DNA from: Marchantia polymorpha subsp. ruderalis
Lineage: Eukaryota > Streptophyta > Marchantiopsida > Marchantiales > Marchantiaceae
Direction: 5' to 3'
DNA: 64,000 bases
Assembly (NCBI GenBank): GCA_037833965.1
Contig: AP031357.1
Span: forward strand, 11,986,001-12,050,000
The notes under the pieces were generated by a model, which was given only the letters and a program-made list of their open reading frames with translations, was not told where the DNA came from and ran no database searches. Below are positions 11,484 through 22,618 of the stretch, piece after piece (positions within the stretch are counted from its first letter, which is position 1; each line of letters opens with the position of its first letter). The position numbers were made by a program, and so were the translations under genes.

Positions 11484-13335
11484 TGCAACCTCCGGGCTGA
11501 CTCTCACTTAGGTTTACCTCAGATGGCTTTGCGGTAGCTTATCATGGTCCTCAAAGATTAGGATTTATCCTTATACTCATAGCTCAAACACCCATTCACA
11601 CAATTTCTCAATGTATCACTCCAACTCACACACACATCAACATTCCAAGGTACTAAAAATCATCACTCTTTCATATATGAAACAAGTTTCTATTGCTACT
11701 TTCAGGTTGTGGTGAGTAGATTTTGCGGTAGCAATTCCTTTGGAGTTGGAACTCAAGCTAAAATTTTACAAGAAGATTTCAATTAGCTAGGCGCAACTAC
11801 CTCTAAATTTTAAGACTCAACAAAAATGGTGTGAATGAGTTCTCAAGTTGGAGCTTGGAGTTTCAGGTTGTGGTGAGTAGATCTTGGGGTAGCAATTTCT
11901 TCGCGTTGGAGTTAGAACTCAAGCTAAATTTTTTCAATGAGATTTGACTTGACCGAACGCAACTACTTGTAAATTTTGAGATCCAATGGAGGTGATGCAA
12001 ACAAATGTTCAGGTTCGGAGCTTGGAGTTTCAAGTTGTGGTGAGTGGATCTTGCGGTAGCAATTCCTTCGCGTTGGAGTTGGAACTCAAGTTGAAATTCT
12101 GCAGCGAGATTAGAGTTGATTGAACGCTACTACGTGTAAATTTTGAGTCCTAACGGAGGTGGTCTGAACAAGTTCTCAAGTTTGGAGCTTGGAGTTTCAG
12201 GTTGTGGTGAATAAGTCTTGTGGTAACAATTTTCTCGCGTTGAAGTTGGAACTCGAGTTGAAATTTTGCAGCAAGATTTGCGTTGACCGGACGCAACTAC
12301 TTGTAAATTTTGAGATCCAACGGAGGTGGTGTGAACAAGTTTTCAGATTCATAGCTTGGAGTTTCACGTTGTGGTGAGTAGATCTTGAGGTAGCAATTCT
12401 TTTGCGTTGGAGTTGGAACTCAAGTTCAAATTTTGAAAGGAGATTTTAGTTGGCCGAACGCAACTACTTGTAAATTTTGAGATTCAACGGAGGTGGTGTG
12501 AAGGAGTTCTTAGGTTGGAGCTTGAAGTTTCAGGTTGTGGTGAGTAGATCTTGCGGTAGCAATTACTTCGCGCTAGAGTTGAAACTCGAGTTGATAAATT
12601 GCAAGAAGATTTTAGTTGGCTGGACGTAACTACTTGTAAATTTGGAGACCCAACGGAGGTGTTCTGAAGGAGTTCTTAGGTTGGAGCTTGGAGTTTCAGA
12701 TTGTGGTGAGTAGATTTTGCGATATCAATTACTTCGGCTTGGAGTTGGAACTCAAGCTGAAACTTTGCAGCGAGATTTGAGTTGGCTGGATGCAAATCAC
12801 CTGTAAATTTTGAGACCTACCGGAGGTGATGTGAACAAGTTTCCAGGTTTGGAGCTTGAAGTTTCAGGTTGTGGTGAGTAGATCTTGCGGTAGCAATTCA
12901 CTTGCGTTGGAGTTAGAACTCAAGCTGAAATTTTGCAGGGAGATTTGAGCCATGCCATTTGTAACTTTCCAACTTTTAGAACCTCCACTTGCCACCAAGT
13001 CAATATTAGACTTGGTCTAACCAATGAAAATTTTTCTTACTTAGTCAAACCAATCAAAATTAAATATGAAGTCAAAAATCTTTTCTCTTAAAATCTAGAC
13101 TTTTGTACAAGACAAAATAGAAGTCCTCACTCAAATCTTGTAAATTTTTTCTAGTTATTTCGCCAAGTATAGATATTATAATTAAACATAGTTATAACTT
13201 GATAAACTTAGTTATAACTAGCTAGACTTAATCGTAACTAGCTAGATGTAGTCATAAGTAGCTAAACTTAGTCATAACTAAGCTAACCATAATTAACTCC
13301 TTGGCTACTTGTGGTTCTATTTTACACATACAACA
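11484..13335 (-). repeat. LTR of the older family B copy, enlarged by a tandem array
   Basis: The first ~215 bp (TGCAACCTCCGGGCTGACTC onward) and the last ~390 bp (from about 12950) align with the 841-bp LTR at 57857-58697, including the ACTTAGTCATAACTAGCTAG-like run before the end. Between them, 11700-12950 is a tandem array that the newer LTR lacks. The terminal dinucleotides are TG at 11484-11485 and CA at 13334-13335. Confidence 0.8.
11700..12955. repeat. Minisatellite: eight copies of a ~166-bp unit
   Basis: The marker GTTGTGGTGAGTAGATC or a close variant occurs near 11705, 11867, 12033, 12200, 12368, 12534, 12700 and 12868, giving spacings of 162-168 bp. Each unit also holds a GGTAGCAATTCCTTCGCGTT part, GGAACTCAAG, ACGCAACTACTTGTAAATTT and CCAACGGAGGTG. 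No reading frame runs through the array. Confidence 0.9.
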
Positions 13336-13477
13336 TCCGGTCGTACTGATCAAGGTGCGTAGAAAACTACTATAGAGAAAGAAAGGAACAAGTCTCACTC
13401 CTGAGTGTGATTAGGAAATGTGGAAATCATCACTAAATGTGGAAAAGAGCAAGGAAATTCATCCGGAAGCCGAACCG

Positions 13478-13489
13478 GCTCTGATACCA
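13478..13489 (-). other. Copia primer-binding site (initiator tRNA-Met)
   Basis: The minus strand reads TGGTATCAGAGC, the complement of the 3' end of plant initiator methionine tRNA used by most Copia elements to prime minus-strand DNA. It directly follows the LTR end (..TTCTAACA) on the minus strand, in the expected position upstream of the gag start at 9467. The distance to gag is large because the family B copy lies between them. Confidence 0.85.
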
Positions 13490-14345
13490 TGTTAGAATGT
13501 GCACATAGGTATAACTGTGGAAAACAAGAATGTTTAATGATAATAAAAGAGAATCACATAAATACCTTTGAGGTCCCTAAAAAGCAAGGAAGCCCAAAGG
13601 ACGAGCTCCACACGTTCGCTATGGGAACGAGATAGAGGGAGGACACCCTAAACTCTAATTCCGAGTGAACACACACATTTCAACACTGATTTCAATGCTA
13701 CAATGGTTGCTATATCTTGATTGAAAACTATTGTGGCTGCACTTTCTAGCAATTGCAAAACTACTCTAACTTAATATTGAAAGAATAAAACGTTGTAAGA
13801 AATTGTTGAAAATCAAGGTGTAATTGATTGTTAGTCACAATATAACATAAATGCAACTTAACTCTATTTGGTTCTTCTTCCAGTATCGTATTGCTTTTTA
13901 CATATCACAAGAAAAAGTAACTAAACTTGATAGAGCAGGGATTTATAAGAATGAGACTTACTAGAATGACTAGTTTTTGCCTATTCATAACACAAGTGTA
14001 CAAAACTCGTTTTGTTAGAAAGCTATGAACAATAAAGTGAGTTTTCCCAATAAAGAAAATGAAATTACTCTTTGCTTTTAAGTGAAAGAAGAGATTTCCA
14101 CCATTGAGGCAATCCAGCACAATGAAAAACTTATAATCAGTTTGAGATGCATAACGTAAAATATAGATCTATAGTTATCAATCAAATCAATATATTGTAT
14201 CATCATTTGAATTAATCAGAATTGTGCATGTACAAAATTCTTTACTTAGATCTTTTGGCTTGAAAAATCTAATCCAAGCAAAGATTTATTATTCAATTCA
14301 GTTTATGGTTTCCTCCTCTTACGTTTTCCACACAATAGAGTGCTA
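13490..14345 (-). repeat. 5' LTR of the Copia remnant
   Basis: The LTR starts at TGTTAGAATGTGCAC (13490), immediately beside the primer-binding site. The other end is uncertain; a TG..CA boundary near 14340 (GTGCTACA on the plus strand) is plausible. The other LTR of this element is not visible in the window, so the boundary cannot be fixed by comparison. Confidence 0.5.
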
Positions 14346-15545
14346 CACTTGAACAATTGTTGTATAATTACTCTTTATTTTTCCTTGAACTTCCAAAATA
14401 ACACCGCGAAGAACTTTCTCATCATTAATAACACATTTGATATCTAATATAACATCCAAAAGAGGTTTACAATCATTGTTAACATTTGAATAACTATTAC
14501 TATCATCCATAACATCTTGAAGAGACAATTCCAAATCGTGCAAATAATCAAAAGTAACATATAAGTTGCAATTTTTGAATGTTATTCACAAATTTACGAT
14601 AAAAAATGAGATTAAATTTTTTTTAAATGCATATATTTGATCATACCATAAAAAATCCAATTCAATGCATGCACTTATAAAAAAATTCTATGAAATTGAT
14701 TAAACCACATTTTTTAAGCTAGTTTATAACAATTCTTTTCTTCTCTTTCCACCATGATATTTACCAAAATTCCCAATATTCTTTTTAATGTTAAGTCACT
14801 TGGCCTGATAAACATGTCAGATGTTGTTGTTGTGTCAATTCTTGTTGCTAGTTGACATTGCTCGTGAGCTTTCAAATTATGCAAGGACATGTTCATCACA
14901 ATTAGTAGACTCTGAGCTATGTTATCACTCTTTGATGCCCATTTTTTCTATTTGCATCCAAACTTCTCTTGATATTTCAACACAAATGTTTCTCTCATTA
15001 AATTCCAATTCTAACATGAAGTTTTGTTCATCTTGATTCACGATTAAATCTCCACAATATTGTTACTCTTGTAGTTTTGCACCATACTCCGTCAACAAGT
15101 GAAAATGATATGTTAACAACTCTAGATCCTAATTATATATCATTCTTTCATGTTGCTAACCCTCCTTTAATCCATGTTATTGAATTATGTATGCTACTTG
15201 GTGCACATCAAAATCTTGCATTAATGTTTACACATGTTTTTTTTCAAAACTCACGAACAACCACATGAAGACAACATAGAATTACAATCTCAAATCATGT
15301 ACATAGTTCTTGATTTTGGACATAAAATCTTAACGAATTGGGCTTTGAAAAAATTGAAAATGCCATCAAAATACAACATAAATATTATATAAAAAATGCA
15401 ATGGCTTTTGTACTTGCACATAGTGAGGAAGTAATTTGAGCAATAAAAACATACTACAGGCAAAAATGGCATAAAATAAAAATGAATATTTTTGATATCA
15501 ATTGTTGTGAATTCATCACAAGAAAATAAAAATTATTCAAGTCAA
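14346..15545. other. AT-rich spacer without a recognisable gene
   Basis: Only short unrelated reading frames occur here, with no splice pattern or protein similarity that I recognise. It lies between the Copia LTR and the satellite. Confidence 0.6.
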
Positions 15546-16560
15546 TAGTTAATTTTTATTTTGCAATTGATACTAGCACGCTTTATCCGTTGAGTTATGT
15601 TGGCTTTGTTAATAAAATTTGACTTTAACTCAAATTTTTTAACATTCAAGAAGTTGGAATTTTACAATGGAGTTTTACAATTGATAGTTGCACGCTCTAA
15701 TCACTCATCTATATTGAATTTGTTATTAAAATTTGACTTTAATTTCATTTTTCAACACTCAAAAAATTGAAACTAATGAAGTTTTGCAATTGGTGATTGC
15801 ACGCTTTATTCACTCAGACATATTGGTTTTGTTATTAAAATTTTACTTTAACTCAAATTTTTAACACTCAAGAAGTTGAAGCTGATGGAGTTGTGAAATT
15901 GTTAGTTGTACGCTCTCTCTGCTGACCTATACGGGGTTTGTTGTTAAAATTCAACTTTACTTCAAATTTTTAACAATTTTTAACACAAGAAGTTGGAATT
16001 GAGAAAGTTTGACAATTGATAGTTTCACGCTCTATCAATTGAGCTATATTGGCTTTGTTGTTAAAATTTGACTTTAACTTAATTTTTTTTAACTCAAAAA
16101 GTTGAAATTGATGGAGTTTTGCAATTGATTGTTGCACGCTCTATCCGCTAAGCTATATTGGCTTTGTTGCTAAAATTTGATTTTAATCAAATTTTTATAA
16201 GCTCAAAAAGTTGGAATTGATGGAGTTTTGCAATTGGCAGTTCCACGCTCTATCCACTAGCTATATTGATTTTGTTGTTAAAATTCAACTTTAACTCAAT
16301 TTTTTAACACTCAAGAAGTTGAAGCTGATGGAATTTTGCTATTGGTAGTTGCACGCTCTCCGTTGAACTATACTGGCTTTGTGGTTAAAACCTTATTATA
16401 ACTCAAAGTTTTTAACACTCAAGAAGTTGAAGCTGATGGAATTTTGTTATTGGTAGTTGCACGCTCTCCGTTGAACTATACTGGCTTTGTGGTTAAAAAC
16501 TTATTATAACTCAAAGTTTTTCACACTCAAAAAATTGAAATTGATAGACTTTTGCAATTG
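15546..16560. repeat. ~109-bp satellite with tRNA-like core, left block
   Basis: The motif GTTGCACGCTCTATCCGCTGAGCTATATTGG and variants recurs near 15576, 15690, 15799, 15908, 16026, 16134, 16243, 16351 and 16459, a period of 108-118 bp. Between cores lie AT-rich segments (TTTGTTGTTAAAATTTGACT, AACACTCAAGAAGTTG). The reverse complement of the core reads ATAGCTCAGCGGATAGAGCG then TGCAACTATCAATTGCA. This has the A-box and D-arm of a tRNA followed by a five-pair anticodon-like stem with a seven-base loop. No T-arm or B-box follows, so these are not tRNA genes. Confidence 0.9.
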
Positions 16561-18527
16561 CAGTAAAACCCCCGATAAGTTATAGCCTCGGTGGAAGGGG
16601 ATTTTGATAACTTACGGGAGGTTATAACTTTTGGGAGGTATGTACCGTAACCAATCAGCCGACCCTTAACCCTAAGTGCATTTTGACTATGTACGTCATC
16701 TAGGCAGTGTAATATTAGAAGCTCGCTCCTCGCACTCCCCCGCGCTTCTATCCCTCTTCCCACTTCTTCGTTCTCAGCTCTTCGCCCCTTCACTCTGCTT
16801 TTCTTCGCACTCCTTGCTCATCTACTATTTTCATCGGCAGCAGCATGGCACCACGCTTCACCAATGAGCAACGCCTTCAAATCTGTAAATATAAGGAAGC
16901 CAACACTTCGTTGTCACAGGCAGAAGTTGCAGCATGGACCAAGGGAAAATTTGGGCTTACAGTGGCACCATCGCAAGTCACCATTAGCAAGATTCTAAAG
17001 AAGAAGCATGATTATGAGCTAATGGATGAACACGAGCTTCACGCGAGAAGGCCGAGAACTGTGAATTTTCCCGATCTTGAAGAAGCACCTTCACTCTATG
17101 TCCTGCAGTGCCAGCACCGGAATGTCTTCATTACATACGATCTCATCAAAGCGCAAGGTCAACGATTTGCAGAAATGCTCAAAATACTTGAAGGCAGCAT
17201 CAAATTTTCAAATGGATGGCTGTATAAGTTGTTGTCCCGCAACAAACTAAAGAGCTTTAAAATCCATGGTGAAGCCGGATCAGTCGATGATGATGCGATC
17301 GAAGCGGCAATGCCAGCATTACGGCTCGTATCGCTGCCTTCAATCCGGAAGATGTCCATAGTATGGACGAAACAGGCCTTTTTTACAGTATGGTGCCAGA
17401 TACGACAATTGCCCAACAACGTTTTGCTGGTTCTAAAAAGTACAAAACCATGATCACTCTCGCACTCACTGCAAATTCCAATGGGTCTCACAAATTGCCG
17501 CCATTTTTCATTGGACACGTCCAGAAACCTCGTTGCTTCAATCGCAAAACTGGCGAACAGCTTGGTTTTTATTACCGAGCAAATAAAAAAGACTGGATGA
17601 CTGGGATGTTTTTCCAAGAGTGATTAAAGCGCTTTGATGCAGAGATGCGTGCGGCAAATTGCCACATCCTGCTGTTGATGGACAATGCACCTTCACATAT
17701 CACTGATGAGTGCCCAACTCCAAATGTTGAAGTATGCCCACTGCCGCCAAACACGACGTCAAAGATTCAGCCCATGGACGCCGGGATTATCGCTGCTTTC
17801 AAGAGACATTACCGACACTTCCACTTGCAAAATGCATTGGATCGTGATGAGAAGAATGAGGTCAACCTCTACAAAGTTGATCAACTTACCGCAACGAGGT
17901 GGTGCCTCGCATCATGGAACGAGATATCGCAGCAGACGATCGAGAACTGCTTTCGCCACACAGGACTGTTCGAGGCTGTAGAAGACGACTGTCGGGCGTT
18001 TTTAGAAGAGGAGTAGGTCGAGAAAGAGCTCACGGATGCTCTACACAGGTTATCTTTGCGGGATCCAATGCCAATTGCATCGCTGTTGAATCCGATCGAG
18101 GAAAGCGGTGTGGAGCATATGTTCATGAATGACGAGGAGATCGCAAACCTTGTTACTGGCCAGGAGAATGACCCATCCATCGGAGACCCTGAGGAGGAGG
18201 AACCAGCACAACTTACACGTGCTGAAAAGCTAAAAGGGTTATCGGTGGTGATTTCAATGTGAAATCCAGCGGATCCTGTGGAGCACCAAGTACATTGTCA
18301 GCTACGTAGAATCCAAAGCACCATTCGATTCAAAAATCTTCAACAAGCGACGCTCGATGGCTGGCTTAAGTAGTAATAAAAAACCTCTGAAAAGTTATTT
18401 TGGTCATTGAGGACATAACTTATGCTTTATAACTTAGTCCCCATAGAACGATGTTTGTTCCGTAAATTTTTGATAACTTACGAGGGGTTATAACTTAGCG
18501 GGGGATAACTTAGCGGAGGTTTTACTG
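16561..18527 (+). mobile_element. pogo/Tigger-like DNA transposon inserted in the satellite
   Basis: The ends are inverted repeats. The left end reads CAGTAAAACCCCCGATAAGTTAT, and the right end in reverse complement reads CAGTAAAACCTCCGCTAAGTTAT. Inside both ends the motif TAACTTA is repeated in several copies (subterminal repeats). Satellite units flank both sides and one unit is split. The bases next to both ends are TG, whereas pogo elements normally duplicate TA, so the target-site duplication is either mutated or mis-delimited. The element carries one broken transposase gene on the plus strand. Confidence 0.9.
16845..18262 (+). pseudogene. pogo/Tigger transposase (CENP-B-like HTH plus DDE_1), broken
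   Basis: The start MAPRFTNEQRLQICKYKEAN opens a CENP-B-type helix-turn-helix region (about residues 1-60), followed by a second DNA-binding HTH ending near GWLYKLLSRNKLKSF. The DDE_1 catalytic core follows, with Asp in MDETGLFYSMVP (about 17363), Asp in LLMDNAPSHIT (about 17680) and the third Asp in QPMDAGIIAAFKRHY (about 17773). Three lesions inactivate it: a frameshift between about 17315 and 17330, a TGA at 17621-17623 and a TAG at 18014-18016. The C-terminal tail is acidic and ends at 18262. The family cuts and pastes DNA in the nucleus. This copy could not make a whole enzyme. Confidence 0.9.
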
Positions 18528-19290
18528 TGGTTGTTCTATACTCTATCTGCTGAGCTATGTCAGCTTTGTTATTAAAATTTGAGTTTAAGTCAATTTTTTA
18601 ACACTCAAGAAGTTGGAACGGAAAGATTTTTGCAATTGATAGTTGCACGCTCTATTCGATGAGCTATACTAACTTTGTTGTTAAATTTTGATTTTAACTC
18701 AAATTTTTAACACCCAAGAAGTTGAAGCTAATGGAGTTGTGTAATTGGTAGTTATATGTTCTTTCCGATGAGCTATGTTGGCTTTGTGACTAAAAATTTA
18801 CTAAAACTGAAAATTTTTTACACTAAAGAAGTTGAAGCTGATGGAGTTTTGTTATTGGTAGTTGCATGCTCTCTTTGTTGAACTATATTGGCTTTGTGGT
18901 TAAAAACTTACTATAATTCAAAATTTTTAACATTCAAGGAATTGGAGCTGATGGAGTTATGGAGTTGGTAGTTGCACGCTTTGTTCGCTAAGCTATATTG
19001 ACTTTGTTGTTAAAATTTTACTTTGGCTCAATTTTTTAACACTGGAGATTCTGGCTTTGTTGTTAAAATATGATCTTAATTCCATTTTTTAATACTCAAG
19101 AAACTGGCTTTATTGTTAAAATTTGACTTTAATTCAATTTTTTTGCACTCAAGAAACTAGAGCTGATGGAGTTTTGCAATTAATAGTTGTAGATTCTATT
19201 TGCTGAGCTATATTAACTTTGTTGTTAAAATTTGACATTGACAAAAAACTTTAACACTCATGAAGTTGAAACAATGGAATTTTGCAATTG
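18528..19290. repeat. ~109-bp satellite with tRNA-like core, right block
   Basis: This continues the array at 15546-16560 beyond the inserted transposon. Cores occur near 18531, 18644, 18753, 18863, 18973 and about 19190, again 109-110 bp apart. Toward the right end the units become shorter and more diverged (19040-19140 lacks clear cores), as expected at the edge of an array. Confidence 0.85.
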
Positions 19291-22200
19291 ATAATTAAAT
19301 TTTGATTAAGTGATTAAATTTTATTTTATGTATATTTATAGTGATTTAAATATTAAAAATAAAATTTGGAAAAATAATAAATACAAATTTAAAATCACAC
19401 AAATTTCCAGCTGAGCGTATTTTATTTTATTTAAAAAATAATTTATGAAATTGTAAAATAAGATAGACGTAAACACAATGAAAATACAAAATCTATTATC
19501 CAATACATTCTTGTTTGAAGTAAATCAGATTTTTAATTTTTTCTAAAATTCTAGTTTGAAATTGCTTTCAACGATGCCACATCAAAATCTCACTATGAAC
19601 ATACATCATTTCTTCATGAACATCCCACATTTTCAATATAAATGTTTAATTTTTTATTTTTTACATCAAATTTTCTTTCTATGTACTGCAAACATATATA
19701 AAACGTGCTTTACACTTGAATATGCAAATATTAATAAATACATTTATACAATATTCTAAGCGTAACAATCATCCATATAGACTAAATATGTTGGCATTTG
19801 TTTTAAACATATATCTACACACATAAAACAAACTAGAAATGGACTAGATCTCAAAAATACCTTCAAATATAAAATGTACAAATAATGATTGGATTTACTG
19901 GAGTTATAGATTTCAATGCAACCATCTCTTGAATAACAAAATCAAAATATAAAAATTTGTTTCTAATCAGATCAGAATTTCAATGTTTTAGCTTTAATTT
20001 TTTTGCAAAAGAAGCTCTCATTATTTGTGTTTTTTTGTTGTTGAATATTTCAAGCAATAGACAATCTCATTTAATGATAATTATATGCAATCAAACTAAA
20101 AAATGAAAACTGCATAATAACAAAACACAACACACAACATGTTATACATTCTCAGCAAATAAATAAAATATGTAATGTATATAAATGATTTAACAAGAAT
20201 ATAATAATTTTTTTTTAAATACACTGTGTCATTTGAAAATATCAGTAATTAAATACACAATTAAACCTACGTTATTATTTGATTGTTGCAAATATGATAT
20301 TCAACACAAGGATCTAATTTAGAAAATAATGAATTATGACACCCAATTGCTATTTGGATTGAAGACTCAACATAAAATTTGGAAACAGATTTGCAATTTT
20401 ATAGTGCTAATGTAGAGGAACAAAATGAAGATGGGCATCAATACAAACTTCCAGAGACTGTTCATCATTTTTATGAAACATATTTGTTTTCCTTATCACT
20501 TTTGCTTGTATGTTATGCAAATCTTTCAAATCAATTATATCATCTTGAGCTCCTCTGATAAATCATGGAAACGGAGCAGTATTATCAAAAATACACTCAG
20601 GATTCTGCACTTGAATCTATTATTTTAAATGCATATGCTAAACTTGTGGAATAGTCCAACACTATCTGAACAATTGCTTTATGTTTTGTCTGAGCTTATT
20701 TGTAATTTGTGAAGCATATGCACACTTGATACTCCAAGGAACAACTTCATTTTTTGCAATACTTCCGTGGCATCTCTCGCCTTCATCATTACAATGATTT
20801 TTGCAATACAATGTAAAAATAATTAGTATCATTGCATAATTATAACATATACATCAGAATATTCAGATTATAAAAATATTCAAATAAAATACACGTACTT
20901 TCGTTTGTAATACATGACTGCAATATTAAGTTCAAATTAGTAATTGTAACAAAAAATTTCAAACACATATTTTTTTAGATGATCATTGAACTTTTTTTGT
21001 TTTGCTCATGGTCTTCTATTGTAACCTATATCAAAAGTTGGATAGATGAATTTTCTGGATATTGTGTTTGAAATTCAAGAAGTATTATTAAATGATTCAA
21101 ATGTAAGTGAACATGTAAGTGAAAGTTTTTATCCAAGCTGTCTTGGGACCAATTTTTCATTGGTTTGTTTTTTTCAAAATGTTGACTAATACTCATATAT
21201 TTTTAAAATTTTTTTTTACTCTTATATTTCTTACAATTTTGTGCTTGTAATTTGATTGTAACTAAAATAATCAAGATTTCATTTTAAACTTCATGTTTCT
21301 ACTAAATTTCAACTTTCTTTATCATTGCATCTCAAAGATATGACCATGGCAAGATTAAAATTTTAAAATTTTAAATCTAGAGACAAAGATTTCAAAACTT
21401 TCACAACTTTGTGTGTAGATCTTGTTGTGCTTCAAGGGTGCCTGTGCCCAATCTTATCTTTGTACAAAAATGAAATCTTATGCTATTTAATTTAACCTTT
21501 TGATCTTCATGTGAATTTGAGTACAAAAGCTTGTCAAAGTTTCATGATGTTTTTAATAAACTAAGTAATAGTTATATGTATCATCCGCGAAGATGAAAAA
21601 ACTAAAAGTGGTTAATCTATGAGCATTATTCAAGAAAGCTAAGAAATGTGCAATACAAAATATCAATATTTTCCCATGATTTTCTATTTCCAAACCTAGA
21701 ATACTGACTCTCTGTATCTATGACAGTGTTGATAATTGAAGAAAAATATAGAGGCTTTGATATACTTTGATGTATACATTAGACTTGATTGTGTTACACT
21801 TGTGGCCTAAAATGTATCTCAATTAGTTGATGTTTAGAACAATATAAACTATATGTTTAACATCCAAGTGCATAACAACTCTAATATTTAAATCTCCAAA
21901 GTAGCAAAGAGAGTATTTTTACCAAAATTATGTTTGCAATAATCAATCGTCAAAGAAAGATTTTTTTGATGAATCTTTTATTGTGACAAATAAAATATGA
22001 TGTCTAAATATTTTTGAAGAGCTATATTTCAGAGTATGCATGTTTGTCTTAAAACATGTAATTTAATATAAAAAAGGATAGAAAAATTTGAACTTTTTTA
22101 ATATTTAATTGGTTTTATAATAATTCACATGTTAAAAATCCATGCATTTGAATTATAAGTAAAAAATTTTATGTGCTAGATAATATTTCAGATGATCAGT

Positions 22201-22384
22201 GATATTATCAAGTCATATATTCATAAACATTGATGAATTATAATGATGAAATTTTATTTTTTTCTATTTACATGTATATTTACCTAAATAGATTAATAAA
22301 TATTTAGATAGTATTTATCTTTAGAGTTTTATAATTATTATCTTTGAATAATCTTCTTTTAATTGCGTATCAAACTTCTTTACA
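19291..22384. other. Long AT-rich region without a recognisable gene
   Basis: The sequence is strongly AT-rich with many homopolymer runs. No open frame above about 70 residues is convincing and no known protein motif was seen on either strand. It is probably intergenic or decayed repeat DNA. Confidence 0.6.
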
Positions 22385-22618
22385 TTTGAATCTATATATA
22401 GCTACCGGGGCGAAACAAAAACATAGAAAAGCAAGATAGATCATCGGTACAAATATTAAAGTGAATTGTTCATCCCAGCTTTCCGAAGTCATAACAATCT
22501 TTGAATCTAAATATAGTTTTGTTTTATCGGGGGCGAAACAACATACAAAAGTAAGAAAGATCATCGGTACAAAGGTTAAAGTGAAATGTTCATCCCAGCT
22601 TTCCGAAGTCATTACAGG
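22385..22618. repeat. Tandem duplication of ~118 bp
   Basis: The segment beginning TTTGAATCTA at 22385 is repeated from 22500. Shared stretches include GATCATCGGTACAAA (22439 and 22559) and TTCATCCCAGCTTTCCGAAGTC (22469 and 22589). The offset is 120 bp over most of the unit and 115 bp at its left end because of a small indel. No coding function is visible. Confidence 0.85.

Larger units (their letters stand above)
9529..13335 (-). mobile_element. Deleted copy of Ty3 family B
   Basis: This copy is made of the same parts as the element at 57857-64000 but lacks pol. From left to right it has the first ~95 bp of an LTR (TGCAACCTC..., 9529-9625), then directly part of gag (9606-10136), the leader ORF (10359-10670), a non-coding leader and a full LTR (11484-13335). 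The junction near 9625 joins LTR to gag and removes all of pol, so an internal deletion is the simplest reading. The flanking five bases are CGATC on the left and TCCGG on the right. They do not match, so no target-site duplication can be shown. The copy sits between the Copia gag start and the Copia primer-binding site, suggesting insertion into the older Copia leader. Confidence 0.8.

Noticed and set aside
15546..16560. CRISPR-like regular array
   Set aside because: Units are full-length tandem repeats with diverged but homologous spacers, in a plant nuclear context; no unique spacers.
15546..19290. tRNA genes in the satellite
   Set aside because: Only the 5' half of a tRNA is present in each unit; no T-arm, B-box or matching acceptor strand follows.
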